Virus record (IMG/VR): IMGVR_UViG_3300025168_016169
Location: 1 to 36,039 of that record
DNA: 36,039 bases
Reading direction: 5' to 3' (one strand)
Source of the DNA: a virus
The position numbers and the translations under genes are program-made. The notes under the pieces are model-generated. The model saw nothing but the letters and a program-made list of their open reading frames with translations. It was not told where the DNA came from and ran no database searches. Positions within the stretch are counted from its first letter, which is position 1; each line of letters opens with the position of its first letter. Below are positions 7,108-14,939 of the stretch, in pieces.

Positions 7108-7680
7108 TTATTTTTTTAAATTTTTAAAGTATTCTATACCTTCTTCCATTGCTGCTTTAGCACGTTTTTTATCAATTCCACCTACCCATTTTTGGATATC
7201 ACCAGCTTCAGTAACATAATTATTATTACTTTCAGAAAGCATATCTTTCATAAAGTTTTTATATTCTTCAATATTAATATCTATTTCTTTATTAAATGTA
7301 GTTTTAATATATTCTTCCCATTTACCTTCAGTTTTTAATTTAGTTTCAGTAACAGCTCTACAATTAACACATTCTCCATAAGCTTTATAATAATAAGGAT
7401 CTAACTGCCCATCCATGTTTTCTTTACATTTAGGACAAAATATAGGAACAGCTACTTTTTTAAATTTATCTAATTTAGTAACATTTTCTTTTATACCATC
7501 ACGTATAGTCCATTTTTTTCCATTTTCTTCCCAAATATCACCTTCTTTATAGGAAATTGATTCTTCACCATTATAACCTATACCAGTAGTTATTTTTTTA
7601 TCTGTTTTACCTTTTATAAGGTTTCGAAGACGTTCTACATCTCGTTTTTGAAATTGTTTTTTTAAAACTGAATCTGACAT
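7108..7680 (-). CDS. Zinc-ribbon protein conserved in T4-like phages
   Basis: A 190-residue protein. It starts with a basic helix (LKKQFQKRDVERLRNLIKG), then a small beta region (EGDIWEENGKKWTIRDGIK), then a zinc ribbon with CPKC at about 82-85 and CVNC at about 98-101. The C-terminus reads VTEAGDIQKWVGGIDKKRA. The whole arrangement matches a family I remember from many T4-like environmental phages, with no assigned function. The I/L-x-E joint motif is absent from its first residues. The start is in a TAATG overlap with the HAD gene. It may bind nucleic acid through the ribbon. Confidence 0.72.
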   Translation of the reverse strand: MSDSVLKKQFQKRDVERLRNLIKGKTDKKITTGIGYNGEESISYKEGDIWEENGKKWTIRDGIKENVTKLDKFKKVAVPIFCPKCKENMDGQLDPYYYKAYGECVNCRAVTETKLKTEGKWEEYIKTTFNKEIDINIEEYKNFMKDMLSESNNNYVTEAGDIQKWVGGIDKKRAKAAMEEGIEYFKNLKK

Positions 7681-8225
7681 TATAATCCTAATTGTTTTAG
7701 TTGTTTAATTGAATCATCTGCTGATATGTATAAAATACCTGTTCCACCATTAGCATTCCAAGTGTCAATTGTACTTGCTTTATCGTCTATAAGTATATCT
7801 GTTTTAGTAAGAGACTGTTTTACTTGGTGTTTTTGTTTTGCAGGTTTAAAATTTACTTTTGGTGTATCAGGAAATAAATCAGAATGGATTTTACGTAACC
7901 ATATCATTTTTCCTAATCTAGATTGTTTTTTAATAGAAGGAGCAGTTAACATTTCATAGTCGTATTGTGAAACATAATCTATTAACTTTTTAGCTCCAGA
8001 CATTACAGGTATACCTGCCCAAAATTTTACTTTATTTTCTTCATCTATAAAGTCCCAAAATTTATTCATACCATATTTATCTCTATATTCATCTGGGGTT
8101 AGACCTGATAGGTCAATAAATCTTTGATCAAAATCAGCTATTACACCATCCATATCTAAATAGATAGTATACGCAGATACATCGTTTTCTTTAATTAGTT
8201 TATATAAATCAAATAAATTTGCCAT
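7680..8225 (-). CDS. HAD-family 5'-nucleotidase-like phosphatase with L-I-K-E tag
   Basis: A 181-residue protein from the ATG at 8225, two bases after the upstream stop; a longer frame from 8270 would run into the upstream gene. It starts with MANLFDLYKLIKENDV, an amphipathic tag ending L-I-K-E (10-13). HAD motif I follows: IYLDMDGVIADF with nucleophile D24 and acid D26. Motif II/III candidates are LTAPS and the late LIDDKASTIDTW. The size and sequence resemble 5'(3')-deoxyribonucleotidases. It should dephosphorylate a nucleotide or another small phosphate. The tag raises the possibility that it is carried in the head. Fold certain, substrate inferred. Confidence 0.78.
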   Translation of the reverse strand: MANLFDLYKLIKENDVSAYTIYLDMDGVIADFDQRFIDLSGLTPDEYRDKYGMNKFWDFIDEENKVKFWAGIPVMSGAKKLIDYVSQYDYEMLTAPSIKKQSRLGKMIWLRKIHSDLFPDTPKVNFKPAKQKHQVKQSLTKTDILIDDKASTIDTWNANGGTGILYISADDSIKQLKQLGL

Positions 8226-8227
8226 AA

Positions 8228-11035
8228 TTAAAATTGAGGTAAACTTAATGCCTTTCTTCTGCTTCTCCACAGATCTAGAATTTTTTCTTTTTCTTCAGGG
8301 GTGATTTCTTGGGCATCTAAATAAGTATTTATTACATCTCCAAAAGATCTTTTTTCTTTTTTAGCTCTAAAATACATTCCTTGTAAATTAGCATCTACTT
8401 CTTTTGGTAATTGAAAATATTCAGCTTGAGGTATAAGTTTAGCTTTAACTAAAGCTCTTATAAGAGAATCATCTTCAAATTTTTCTTTTTTTGTTTTTGA
8501 ATCTCCTGATTGTGTAATATGTTCAATTTCATGTCTTACAACATCTTTAAGATTCATAGATATTTCTTCCCAAAATTCAGGTAACATTTTAGGATCAATT
8601 TCAAAAGTTACTTCTAAATATCCTGGGAGTTTTTCTTTGGTTTTAGGATTAATTCGAGCTTCATCAGAACCACCATCTACTTTAAGTTGTTTTGATCCAG
8701 GTGTGAATTGTATTTGAGCTTTTACATCAATACCTCTTGGAGGGAAATCATAAGTATCTTCATATGTTGATAATTTATCTCCTTCTTCATAATCTTCTTT
8801 CCAATTTGAAAATATATCTCTTGAAATTTGATTTGATAAAGTATCATAACGGCCTTCTTTTAATTGAGGAGTATTATCATGATTACATTTATGACACATA
8901 TATAAATCATCTCCACCATCTTTTATTTTCCATTCCCATCCACAATTATCACATTTAATTTTATCTCCAATAATTATTTCTTCTAAACTAGCTAATTCTC
9001 TAGCATATTGGTTTAAACCAAAAGGATCTTTACCTAAATTTTTATTAAAACCGTGTTTATGTTTATATGGTTTTTCTTTTTCATTTAAACTAGTAACTTC
9101 TTCTCCATCAATACCATCTGTATAATTTCTAAAAAGCATATTACCTTTTGTGTATGCTTCTCTTTCTATATCATTTAAATAATCATCTTCCATTGTATTA
9201 GTAGTACTAATATCTTTTAATCTACCTTCTAAATTTTGAATATGATGAATCATTTCATGAGCATATGATCTTACTACATCTTTAGGATGTCTACCTTTAG
9301 TATATAATACTATTATCATATTATTAGGATCATAATATGCAGTTTTACCTAAAAAATCTTTAGCATTTTCTTCATCATTATGTTTAAATATTATTTTAGG
9401 TAAGGGTTTAATATTCATACCCTTTTTTAACATATGTTTAGTTAAATCTTTAACTTGTTGTTTATAATCTATATAATTAGAATATGTAGTATTTTCATTT
9501 AAAGGTTTGTATGCTGAACCAAAAGGAGATGATTTACCTTTATGTTTAGCTTGTGCTTTTGGATCAATATTTTCTTTTTCTAGTTCAGGGTGGAATTTCA
9601 TAGAAACTTCTTTAGCATCAGGTTTAATTGATTCACCATCTACTAATACTTCAACGGGATATATTTTAGCATCATTCCCATACCAATAATTCATTTTATA
9701 TCCACCTTCTTTAGTTAACTCAACAATTAATCCTCTATCATAATCTTCACTTTCAGCTTGTAAATATATTTTTTTACCCCTTGGTAAAACTAAAGATGTC
9801 TTTTCTAAAATATCTTCATTTACTTTTTGTTTTTTCATTCTTTCTGTTTTCTTCTTAGAGGCTTCTTTACGTTTTTTAATATATTCAAAAGCAGAACGTA
9901 ACTTAGCTTTCTTTTGAGGGTCTTTAGTTCTACTTAAAGCAGCTCTTACTCTTTGATGTATTAAATTAATAATTTGAGATTGACGAGCATGAGATTTAGA
10001 TTTAAATGAAGTTTTATTTAAAGTATTTATTATATCTTGTCTTGTAGAAAACTTAACTTTAACAGTGTCTGATGGGTCTTCATCTGTGTATAAACGTCTT
10101 TTTGATCCTTTGGGTTTTTTTCCTGTGCCTTTTTTAGGGTCAGCTTCATTTATTATTTCATATAAAAATGAAGTAGGAATTAATGATGATTTTAATGCAG
10201 GTATTCTAGATAAAAGTAAATAAATAAACCCACCTGGTAAGATAGAAGCTGCTGTAAATCCAGCTAATTTTAAAGTATTTTTTAATTGATTGCCAATTTC
10301 AATTTTTTCACTTTTAGTTAAAGTTTCACCAGTTCTTACAGCATGGGCTAATTTCCCAAATGCCTTTTGTATATCTTTACTTTGAGTTTTTAATTTTTCA
10401 ATAAAATTATCAAATTTACCTTTTAAATCTTTAAAATAGTCTTCTATTTTTCCTTCATCTAATGGTTGAGATGATAAAATGTTCCAAATTTCATCTTGAT
10501 TAACATTATTAGGCAGAAAACTATTAAAAGCTTCTTTATTATTATTTATTAATGCTTTACGAGCATTAGTTCCACTCATACCTCCGTCAGGAGTAATAAT
10601 AGTTTTTAAATTAAGATTAGGATACTTATTTATAGATATAGATCTTGATGATATATCTTGTAAATCATCTTCTCTACCTTCTCTAGATCCTATAATCCAA
10701 TATAAAGAATCTTCAGGATTATCTTTAGCATATCTATAAATATCTCCAATTGGAGAAACAGATTTTTCTATTCTAACTGGTTTGTCAAGTAATTGTTTAT
10801 AATATTCATCCCAAATTTTAAATGATTGATCTTGAGTAATACCATCTCTTACTTTACTACCAACAAAAATTATAATATTATCTATTTCAGGGTTGTTTTT
10901 TATAGCTTTTTGAAGAACTTCTAAATGTCCTGCTGTTGGTGGTTTAAAACCACCTCCAAATAAAGCAGTAACTTCTTTACCTCCTATACTTTCGGGTAAA
11001 AAATCTTTAATAAGTGATTTAGTTAAGGAATCCAT
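8228..11035 (-). CDS. Multidomain polyprotein-like protein: nucleotidyltransferase, LETM1-like segment, two HExxH metalloprotease modules
   Basis: A 935-residue protein with at least six parts. (1) Tag MDSLTKSLIKDFL (1-13). (2) Cytidylyltransferase/NMNAT-type nucleotidyltransferase: GGGFKPPTAGH (27-37) and MSGTNAR (153-159). (3) LETM1-like hydrophobic segment, about 195-292 (AASILPGGFIYLLL). (4) Very basic helical module, 300-402. (5) Beta region, 412-510. (6) Metalloprotease with HEMIH (593-597). (7) Zinc ribbon C695/C698/C714/C717. (8) Second HExxH, HEIEH (835-839). Joints carry LDE 192-194, INE 295-297, VNE 405-407, LNE 512-514, LNE 650-652 and LKE 725-727. Overlaps the kinase gene by 17 bases. 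The domains are visible; processing is inferred. Confidence 0.78.
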   Translation of the reverse strand: MDSLTKSLIKDFLPESIGGKEVTALFGGGFKPPTAGHLEVLQKAIKNNPEIDNIIIFVGSKVRDGITQDQSFKIWDEYYKQLLDKPVRIEKSVSPIGDIYRYAKDNPEDSLYWIIGSREGREDDLQDISSRSISINKYPNLNLKTIITPDGGMSGTNARKALINNNKEAFNSFLPNNVNQDEIWNILSSQPLDEGKIEDYFKDLKGKFDNFIEKLKTQSKDIQKAFGKLAHAVRTGETLTKSEKIEIGNQLKNTLKLAGFTAASILPGGFIYLLLSRIPALKSSLIPTSFLYEIINEADPKKGTGKKPKGSKRRLYTDEDPSDTVKVKFSTRQDIINTLNKTSFKSKSHARQSQIINLIHQRVRAALSRTKDPQKKAKLRSAFEYIKKRKEASKKKTERMKKQKVNEDILEKTSLVLPRGKKIYLQAESEDYDRGLIVELTKEGGYKMNYWYGNDAKIYPVEVLVDGESIKPDAKEVSMKFHPELEKENIDPKAQAKHKGKSSPFGSAYKPLNENTTYSNYIDYKQQVKDLTKHMLKKGMNIKPLPKIIFKHNDEENAKDFLGKTAYYDPNNMIIVLYTKGRHPKDVVRSYAHEMIHHIQNLEGRLKDISTTNTMEDDYLNDIEREAYTKGNMLFRNYTDGIDGEEVTSLNEKEKPYKHKHGFNKNLGKDPFGLNQYARELASLEEIIIGDKIKCDNCGWEWKIKDGGDDLYMCHKCNHDNTPQLKEGRYDTLSNQISRDIFSNWKEDYEEGDKLSTYEDTYDFPPRGIDVKAQIQFTPGSKQLKVDGGSDEARINPKTKEKLPGYLEVTFEIDPKMLPEFWEEISMNLKDVVRHEIEHITQSGDSKTKKEKFEDDSLIRALVKAKLIPQAEYFQLPKEVDANLQGMYFRAKKEKRSFGDVINTYLDAQEITPEEKEKILDLWRSRRKALSLPQF

Positions 11036-11780
11036 CTATTTTACTCTTGATTTGGTTTTGAGGGGTAAATTCTGGTAGGGATGAAAGTAGTTGTTTTATA
11101 GAATTTTCTAATTCTTTTTGTTCTTTAGCTTTTTGCAATTTTTCTTCATCACTATATTCTCTAGCTGCCGTTACTTGGTCAAAATATTTTTTTATTTCTT
11201 GTTCATTGTAAGTTTTATCAGCACCTTCGGGATCATTATTTACTAATATAAAATTATTTCCAAACATATTATTAAAAACATCAACATTTTTATTTACTTT
11301 TTCCCAAGTACGAACTATAATTGAAGGTCGAAGTGATCTATCTCCTGCTTCTCCTCTAGATCTATTACGTTCTAAAGATACAAGTGGTGAAACATATATC
11401 ATTACCATCATTGTATTATACCCTAAATCTTCTAATTGTGTTTTCTTTTTTAATATAGGATTTGATGCACCACCAGTACCATCGATTATAATACTTTCTC
11501 CTTCTTTTTGAGCAGATTGAAGTTTAGCTGTTGTTTCTTTACGAGCTCTACTCATTAATTTAGATGATTGAGATAATTCATCTGAAGTAAAGGTTGATTG
11601 GGGTTTATCTAATCCTGCCTGTTTAAGTAACTCTTCATATGTATCATCTACATTAATTACTTTTAAGTTAGGAATATTATTTTTAATAAAGGTTGATTTA
11701 CCACTTCCTGCGGGGCCTGCTAAAAAGATAGCTTTAGGACCATTTTGGATTTCTTTTAATAATTTTATTAGGCTTATCAT
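11019..11780 (-). CDS. P-loop kinase, polynucleotide-kinase/zeta-toxin-like, with L-L-K-E tag
   Basis: A 253-residue protein. After the tag MISLIKLLKEIQ (1-12) comes a Walker A GPAGSGKST (22-30), then VINVDDTYEE, a Walker B-like strand SIIIDGTGG at about 96-104, and an arginine-rich lid (ERNRSRGEAGDRSLRPS, about 135-151). This is the AAA_33 / polynucleotide kinase / zeta-toxin pattern, so it should transfer ATP phosphate to a nucleic acid end or small molecule. The C-terminal 50 residues are helical and charged. Similar tagged kinases occur in T4-like environmental phages. It lies just upstream of the nucleotidyltransferase-protease gene. The substrate cannot be read from the sequence. Confidence 0.78.
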   Translation of the reverse strand: MISLIKLLKEIQNGPKAIFLAGPAGSGKSTFIKNNIPNLKVINVDDTYEELLKQAGLDKPQSTFTSDELSQSSKLMSRARKETTAKLQSAQKEGESIIIDGTGGASNPILKKKTQLEDLGYNTMMVMIYVSPLVSLERNRSRGEAGDRSLRPSIIVRTWEKVNKNVDVFNNMFGNNFILVNNDPEGADKTYNEQEIKKYFDQVTAAREYSDEEKLQKAKEQKELENSIKQLLSSLPEFTPQNQIKSKIDGFLN

Positions 11781-11791
11781 ACTTATACATA

Positions 11792-12565
11792 TTATAATTT
11801 TCTTTTAGCATTTGTTCTAAATTCTGTAAAGATAGGAGAATGTCTAGGATTTTCTAAATCAAATAGTTTTTTAACTGTTAAAAATATATCAATATTTTCT
11901 TCTTGAGTACGTTTAGATTCATACATTTCCCAACCTTTACCTTGTATTTTACCTTCAGCAGGTTTACGTTTTGAAGATTTTAACCATAAAACTCCATATC
12001 GTTGTGGTTTTTTACCAAAACATTCTTCATAGCATTTTCCATAAGCTGCTGTTTGTAAATCATAAGTTGTTTGTAAATGGTTAGAAGTTTTAAAATCTAT
12101 AACCCACATTTCACCTTCAATTTCACACACCATATCACAAGTACCTGCTACTTTTAATTCATCTGAAAATAGGTGAACTTCTGTTTCAATTAAAGTTGGA
12201 TTATATTTTTCCCAAAAATCTACAAATCTTAAAAACATTTGCCATACATCTGGGTTAAATTGTGGGTGGTCATTTTTATCTAGAAAATTAAGTTCTTTAC
12301 CATTTAGATAATCTTCACACATTTCATGAACTTGGGTTCCTTCTTCTGATGCTTTTTTAACAATCCAATCTGCAGAATATCCTACTTTTTTTAACCAATC
12401 TTGGAAAAATTTACCTTTTGGGTAATAACTTAAAACATATGTTATTGAAGGATAATATTTACCATTTCTTCTATAATACCTAGAATCAGGAAGAGTAATT
12501 TGTTTAGCATCTTCTGAAATTTCTAAAATTCGATTGTAGGATTTTTTTATATTCCTTTTTTTCAT
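11792..12565 (-). CDS. RecB/Cas4-like PD-(D/E)XK exonuclease
   Basis: A 257-residue protein with the full RecB-family nuclease core: GTQVHEM (H80), VAGTCDMV (D144), WVIDFKTSN (D157-F-K159) and the QTAAY motif (171-175). It should be a metal-dependent DNA exonuclease, acting in phage recombination or repair. There is no Cas4 iron-sulphur cysteine set at the C-terminus. Its ATG overlaps the primase stop as ATGA, so the two are made together. Start choice is firm. Confidence 0.88.
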   Translation of the reverse strand: MKKRNIKKSYNRILEISEDAKQITLPDSRYYRRNGKYYPSITYVLSYYPKGKFFQDWLKKVGYSADWIVKKASEEGTQVHEMCEDYLNGKELNFLDKNDHPQFNPDVWQMFLRFVDFWEKYNPTLIETEVHLFSDELKVAGTCDMVCEIEGEMWVIDFKTSNHLQTTYDLQTAAYGKCYEECFGKKPQRYGVLWLKSSKRKPAEGKIQGKGWEMYESKRTQEENIDIFLTVKKLFDLENPRHSPIFTEFRTNAKRKL

Positions 12566-13491
12566 ATTATTGATAATTTTTTCTCCATTAAAGTATATTG
12601 TGTGAGAGGAGAAACTGTTTGGATTAATTGGGTGAATTTTTTAAAACCTAACTCACTAGGATCTTTTCCTTGTAATTCAACAAAATAAACTTCTTTTCCA
12701 ACATTTAAAAGTTGTTCACAAAATTTTAAAGCTTGTTGGATTGCATCATTATCTAAAGCTATGTATATTTTTTCTACTTTAGATTCAACTATCTTTTTCA
12801 TTAAAGAAGGTTGAATATTTTTACCAAATAATGGTATAACGTTACGTTTTATAGCCATAGCATCAAATGGTCCTTCGCATAATATAATGGGTAAATCCCA
12901 ATTAATAAATAATTCAAACGGTATAATATCGCGTGAAGCATCAGGATTACGGTATTTTATGTAAGGATCTTTTTCAAATGATCTTGCGGTAAAATAATTT
13001 AATTTACCATTATTATCATATGAAGGTATAATAACCATTTTAGAATATCGTCCATATTCACAATACCCTATATTATATTTTAAAATATCTTTTATTGTTA
13101 TATTTCTTTTTTTTAAATAAAAATAAGCATGTTTTGCTATAATATCTTTATTATTAGAAAAAGATTTAAATTCTTTTGGTAATTCTAACTGTTCTACTTT
13201 AATAGTAAAATCCTCATTACTAGATATATTCTTTACTAGTTTACTTAATTCTTGAAAAAATTCGGAAGAGGTTTTTAATTGTTTAAATAAACTTCTTATA
13301 GTTTTTCCTTTTTTACCACATACCCAACATTGCCAAAGATTAATTCCTTTTTTATTTTCTGTAAAATTAACTTCCAGTTTGGGTTTATGATGGTGGCAAA
13401 AAGGACAAGTATAGGCTTGGTTGCCTCTTGCAGTGCGTTTTCCTCGACCTAAAACTTTATTTACTAGATTAACCAGCAACTCATTTACCAT
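12562..13491 (-). CDS. DNA primase (CHC2 zinc finger plus Toprim)
   Basis: A 309-residue DnaG-type primase. The zinc finger is C29-P-F-C32-HHH and C55-W-V-C58. The Toprim domain begins with IILCEGPFDAMAIK (glutamate near 206) and continues to IYIALDNDAIQQ (the DxD pair near 248-250), then GKDPSE. It should make RNA primers for lagging-strand synthesis with a helicase not seen in this window. It is shorter than host DnaG (about 600 residues), as T4 gp61-type primases are. It is followed without a gap by the RecB-like nuclease. Replication genes sit here between the tail block and the head-cargo-like block. Confidence 0.9.
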   Translation of the reverse strand: MVNELLVNLVNKVLGRGKRTARGNQAYTCPFCHHHKPKLEVNFTENKKGINLWQCWVCGKKGKTIRSLFKQLKTSSEFFQELSKLVKNISSNEDFTIKVEQLELPKEFKSFSNNKDIIAKHAYFYLKKRNITIKDILKYNIGYCEYGRYSKMVIIPSYDNNGKLNYFTARSFEKDPYIKYRNPDASRDIIPFELFINWDLPIILCEGPFDAMAIKRNVIPLFGKNIQPSLMKKIVESKVEKIYIALDNDAIQQALKFCEQLLNVGKEVYFVELQGKDPSELGFKKFTQLIQTVSPLTQYTLMEKKLSII

Positions 13492-13514
13492 ATAAATAAT
13501 ATATGTAAAGAATT

Positions 13515-13964
13515 TTAAATTTCAAAGTCTCTTCTAAAAAACTTACCTAAAATATTATCATTAAAATACATTTCAGGTTCTTCTAATACTCTATAAATAA
13601 ATAAAAATTGTGTTTCGTAATAAGTTAATAGCTTTTTTGTTGGTGCTAATATTAAAATATCTTTAGTAAAATTAGATTTTGGTTCATCTTTTAAAACTTC
13701 TAATAGTGATTTACTAGACCCCCAATAATTATCCCAATTAGATTCTTTAATTGCTAATTTGTAAGCAGGTCTTCTACCAACAACCCCTTTATATTGAGCT
13801 AATTCTTTTTTGCCTAATTTTATTTTTCTTTGGTGGTAAAGAATCTTTTTACCTATATAAGATTTATTAGAAGGCGTATGAGTGATTTTATAAACAAACC
13901 CATATGTGTTGTCTGGGAATTGAGAGATATTCTCAATTGTTTCTTTATTATATATCCATTTCAT
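13515..13964 (-). CDS. GIY-YIG endonuclease
   Basis: A 149-residue protein with the GIY-YIG core: YGFVYKITHTPSNKSYIGKK (about 21-40), a YWGSSK element at about 79-84 and a late conserved glutamate in LLTYYETQFLF at about 112-122. It closes with NDNILGKFFRRDF, a tail I recall from T4-like phage members of this family. It is short and has no obvious extra DNA-binding domain. It could be a homing-type endonuclease or a DNA-degrading enzyme acting on host DNA. It is not inside an intron or splitting a gene, so a free-standing role is likely. Confidence 0.82.
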   Translation of the reverse strand: MKWIYNKETIENISQFPDNTYGFVYKITHTPSNKSYIGKKILYHQRKIKLGKKELAQYKGVVGRRPAYKLAIKESNWDNYWGSSKSLLEVLKDEPKSNFTKDILILAPTKKLLTYYETQFLFIYRVLEEPEMYFNDNILGKFFRRDFEI

Positions 13965-13968
13965 GATT

Positions 13969-14934
13969 TTATAAGTCTAAGTTAACAAGGATAGAAGTAT
14001 CTGTAACTTGTGATATTGGGAGTGGTTGAGCTAATTTTCCAACAGCAATCAATTGTTTAGCATTATTATACATTCCTACTGTAGTAATATATGGAGAAAA
14101 ATATGAACCTGTAGCAAAATCATACACAGTACTATTTAAAGAACTACCTGATATAATAGAGGGGTTTTGGGTGAAATTAAATTCATTTTGTAATAATGTA
14201 CATTTATATTGTGATTCATATATTGTAGTAGTACTTTCAAAAGAACAAGTAAAATTTGAAGATGTAATAAAACTATTAATAAAAGTAGTATCATCAGCAT
14301 CATATATAGCTGTACCATATGTTACAAACCCATATCCATTGTTATTACCAGGGAGAGGAGGGATACCATCATTAGTTAAAATAATTATTCCATGTTCATA
14401 TATTACATCTCCTACTTTTTCAGAACCAGAAAGCATATTTCCTAATCCATCATCTTTTGCTATAAAATTTTGACTTTGTAAAGTTAAAGAATTTAATTTA
14501 ATATGTTCTCCATATAAATTAGAAGGAATAGAAACTATACCTATAATTTCATTAGAACCTGTTGGGAAATATCTATTAGGTTGTAATGTTGTTGATAAGT
14601 AATTATAATAGTTTGGTGTATAAGCAGGACCTGTTATTGTTCCATCATTATTAAATGAAGCAGTATTTACAGGAGAACCATTTTTATTGTTTATATAGTT
14701 AGAATAATATAATTCTTTTATAGAATCATATAATAACTTTTTATCTTGAATTGTAATAAATCCTGTTGGGTTTGAACCAGGAATAAACAATGAAGAAGTT
14801 ATATTTTGACCTATATATCTATCTATTGAAACATTAGATCCTGTTAACTCATTTCCTTTGAAAGAAAAAGATTTATTTACTTCAAATGGAGTAACAATTA
14901 TATCGGATGTTGTAAAGGGTTTGTAAACACTCAT
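13969..14934 (-). CDS. Virion structural protein sharing a C-terminal domain with its upstream neighbour
   Basis: A 321-residue beta-rich, serine/threonine/asparagine-rich protein with several SGS and TGS turns typical of tail appendage proteins. The C-terminal part (YITTVGMYNNAKQLIAVGKLAQPLP, split in my reading at about 281-305, then ILVNLDL) is clearly paralogous to the C-terminus of the gene at 14940-15953. An NPSIISGSS stretch upstream is also shared. The N-terminal two-thirds differ. Probably part of the baseplate, tail or an appendage. No enzyme motif. Confidence 0.75.
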   Translation of the reverse strand: MSVYKPFTTSDIIVTPFEVNKSFSFKGNELTGSNVSIDRYIGQNITSSLFIPGSNPTGFITIQDKKLLYDSIKELYYSNYINNKNGSPVNTASFNNDGTITGPAYTPNYYNYLSTTLQPNRYFPTGSNEIIGIVSIPSNLYGEHIKLNSLTLQSQNFIAKDDGLGNMLSGSEKVGDVIYEHGIIILTNDGIPPLPGNNNGYGFVTYGTAIYDADDTTFINSFITSSNFTCSFESTTTIYESQYKCTLLQNEFNFTQNPSIISGSSLNSTVYDFATGSYFSPYITTVGMYNNAKQLIAVGKLAQPLPISQVTDTSILVNLDL

Positions 14935-14939
14935 TCATC

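Noticed and set aside
8226-8270. Longer start for the HAD gene within the upstream gene
   Set aside because: It would overlap the 935-residue gene by 43 bases, and the internal ATG two bases after that gene's stop begins with the shared tag.
14171-14473. 100-codon plus-strand open frame
   Set aside because: Antisense to a supported structural gene, with no recognisable domain. The other plus-strand frames in the window look the same.
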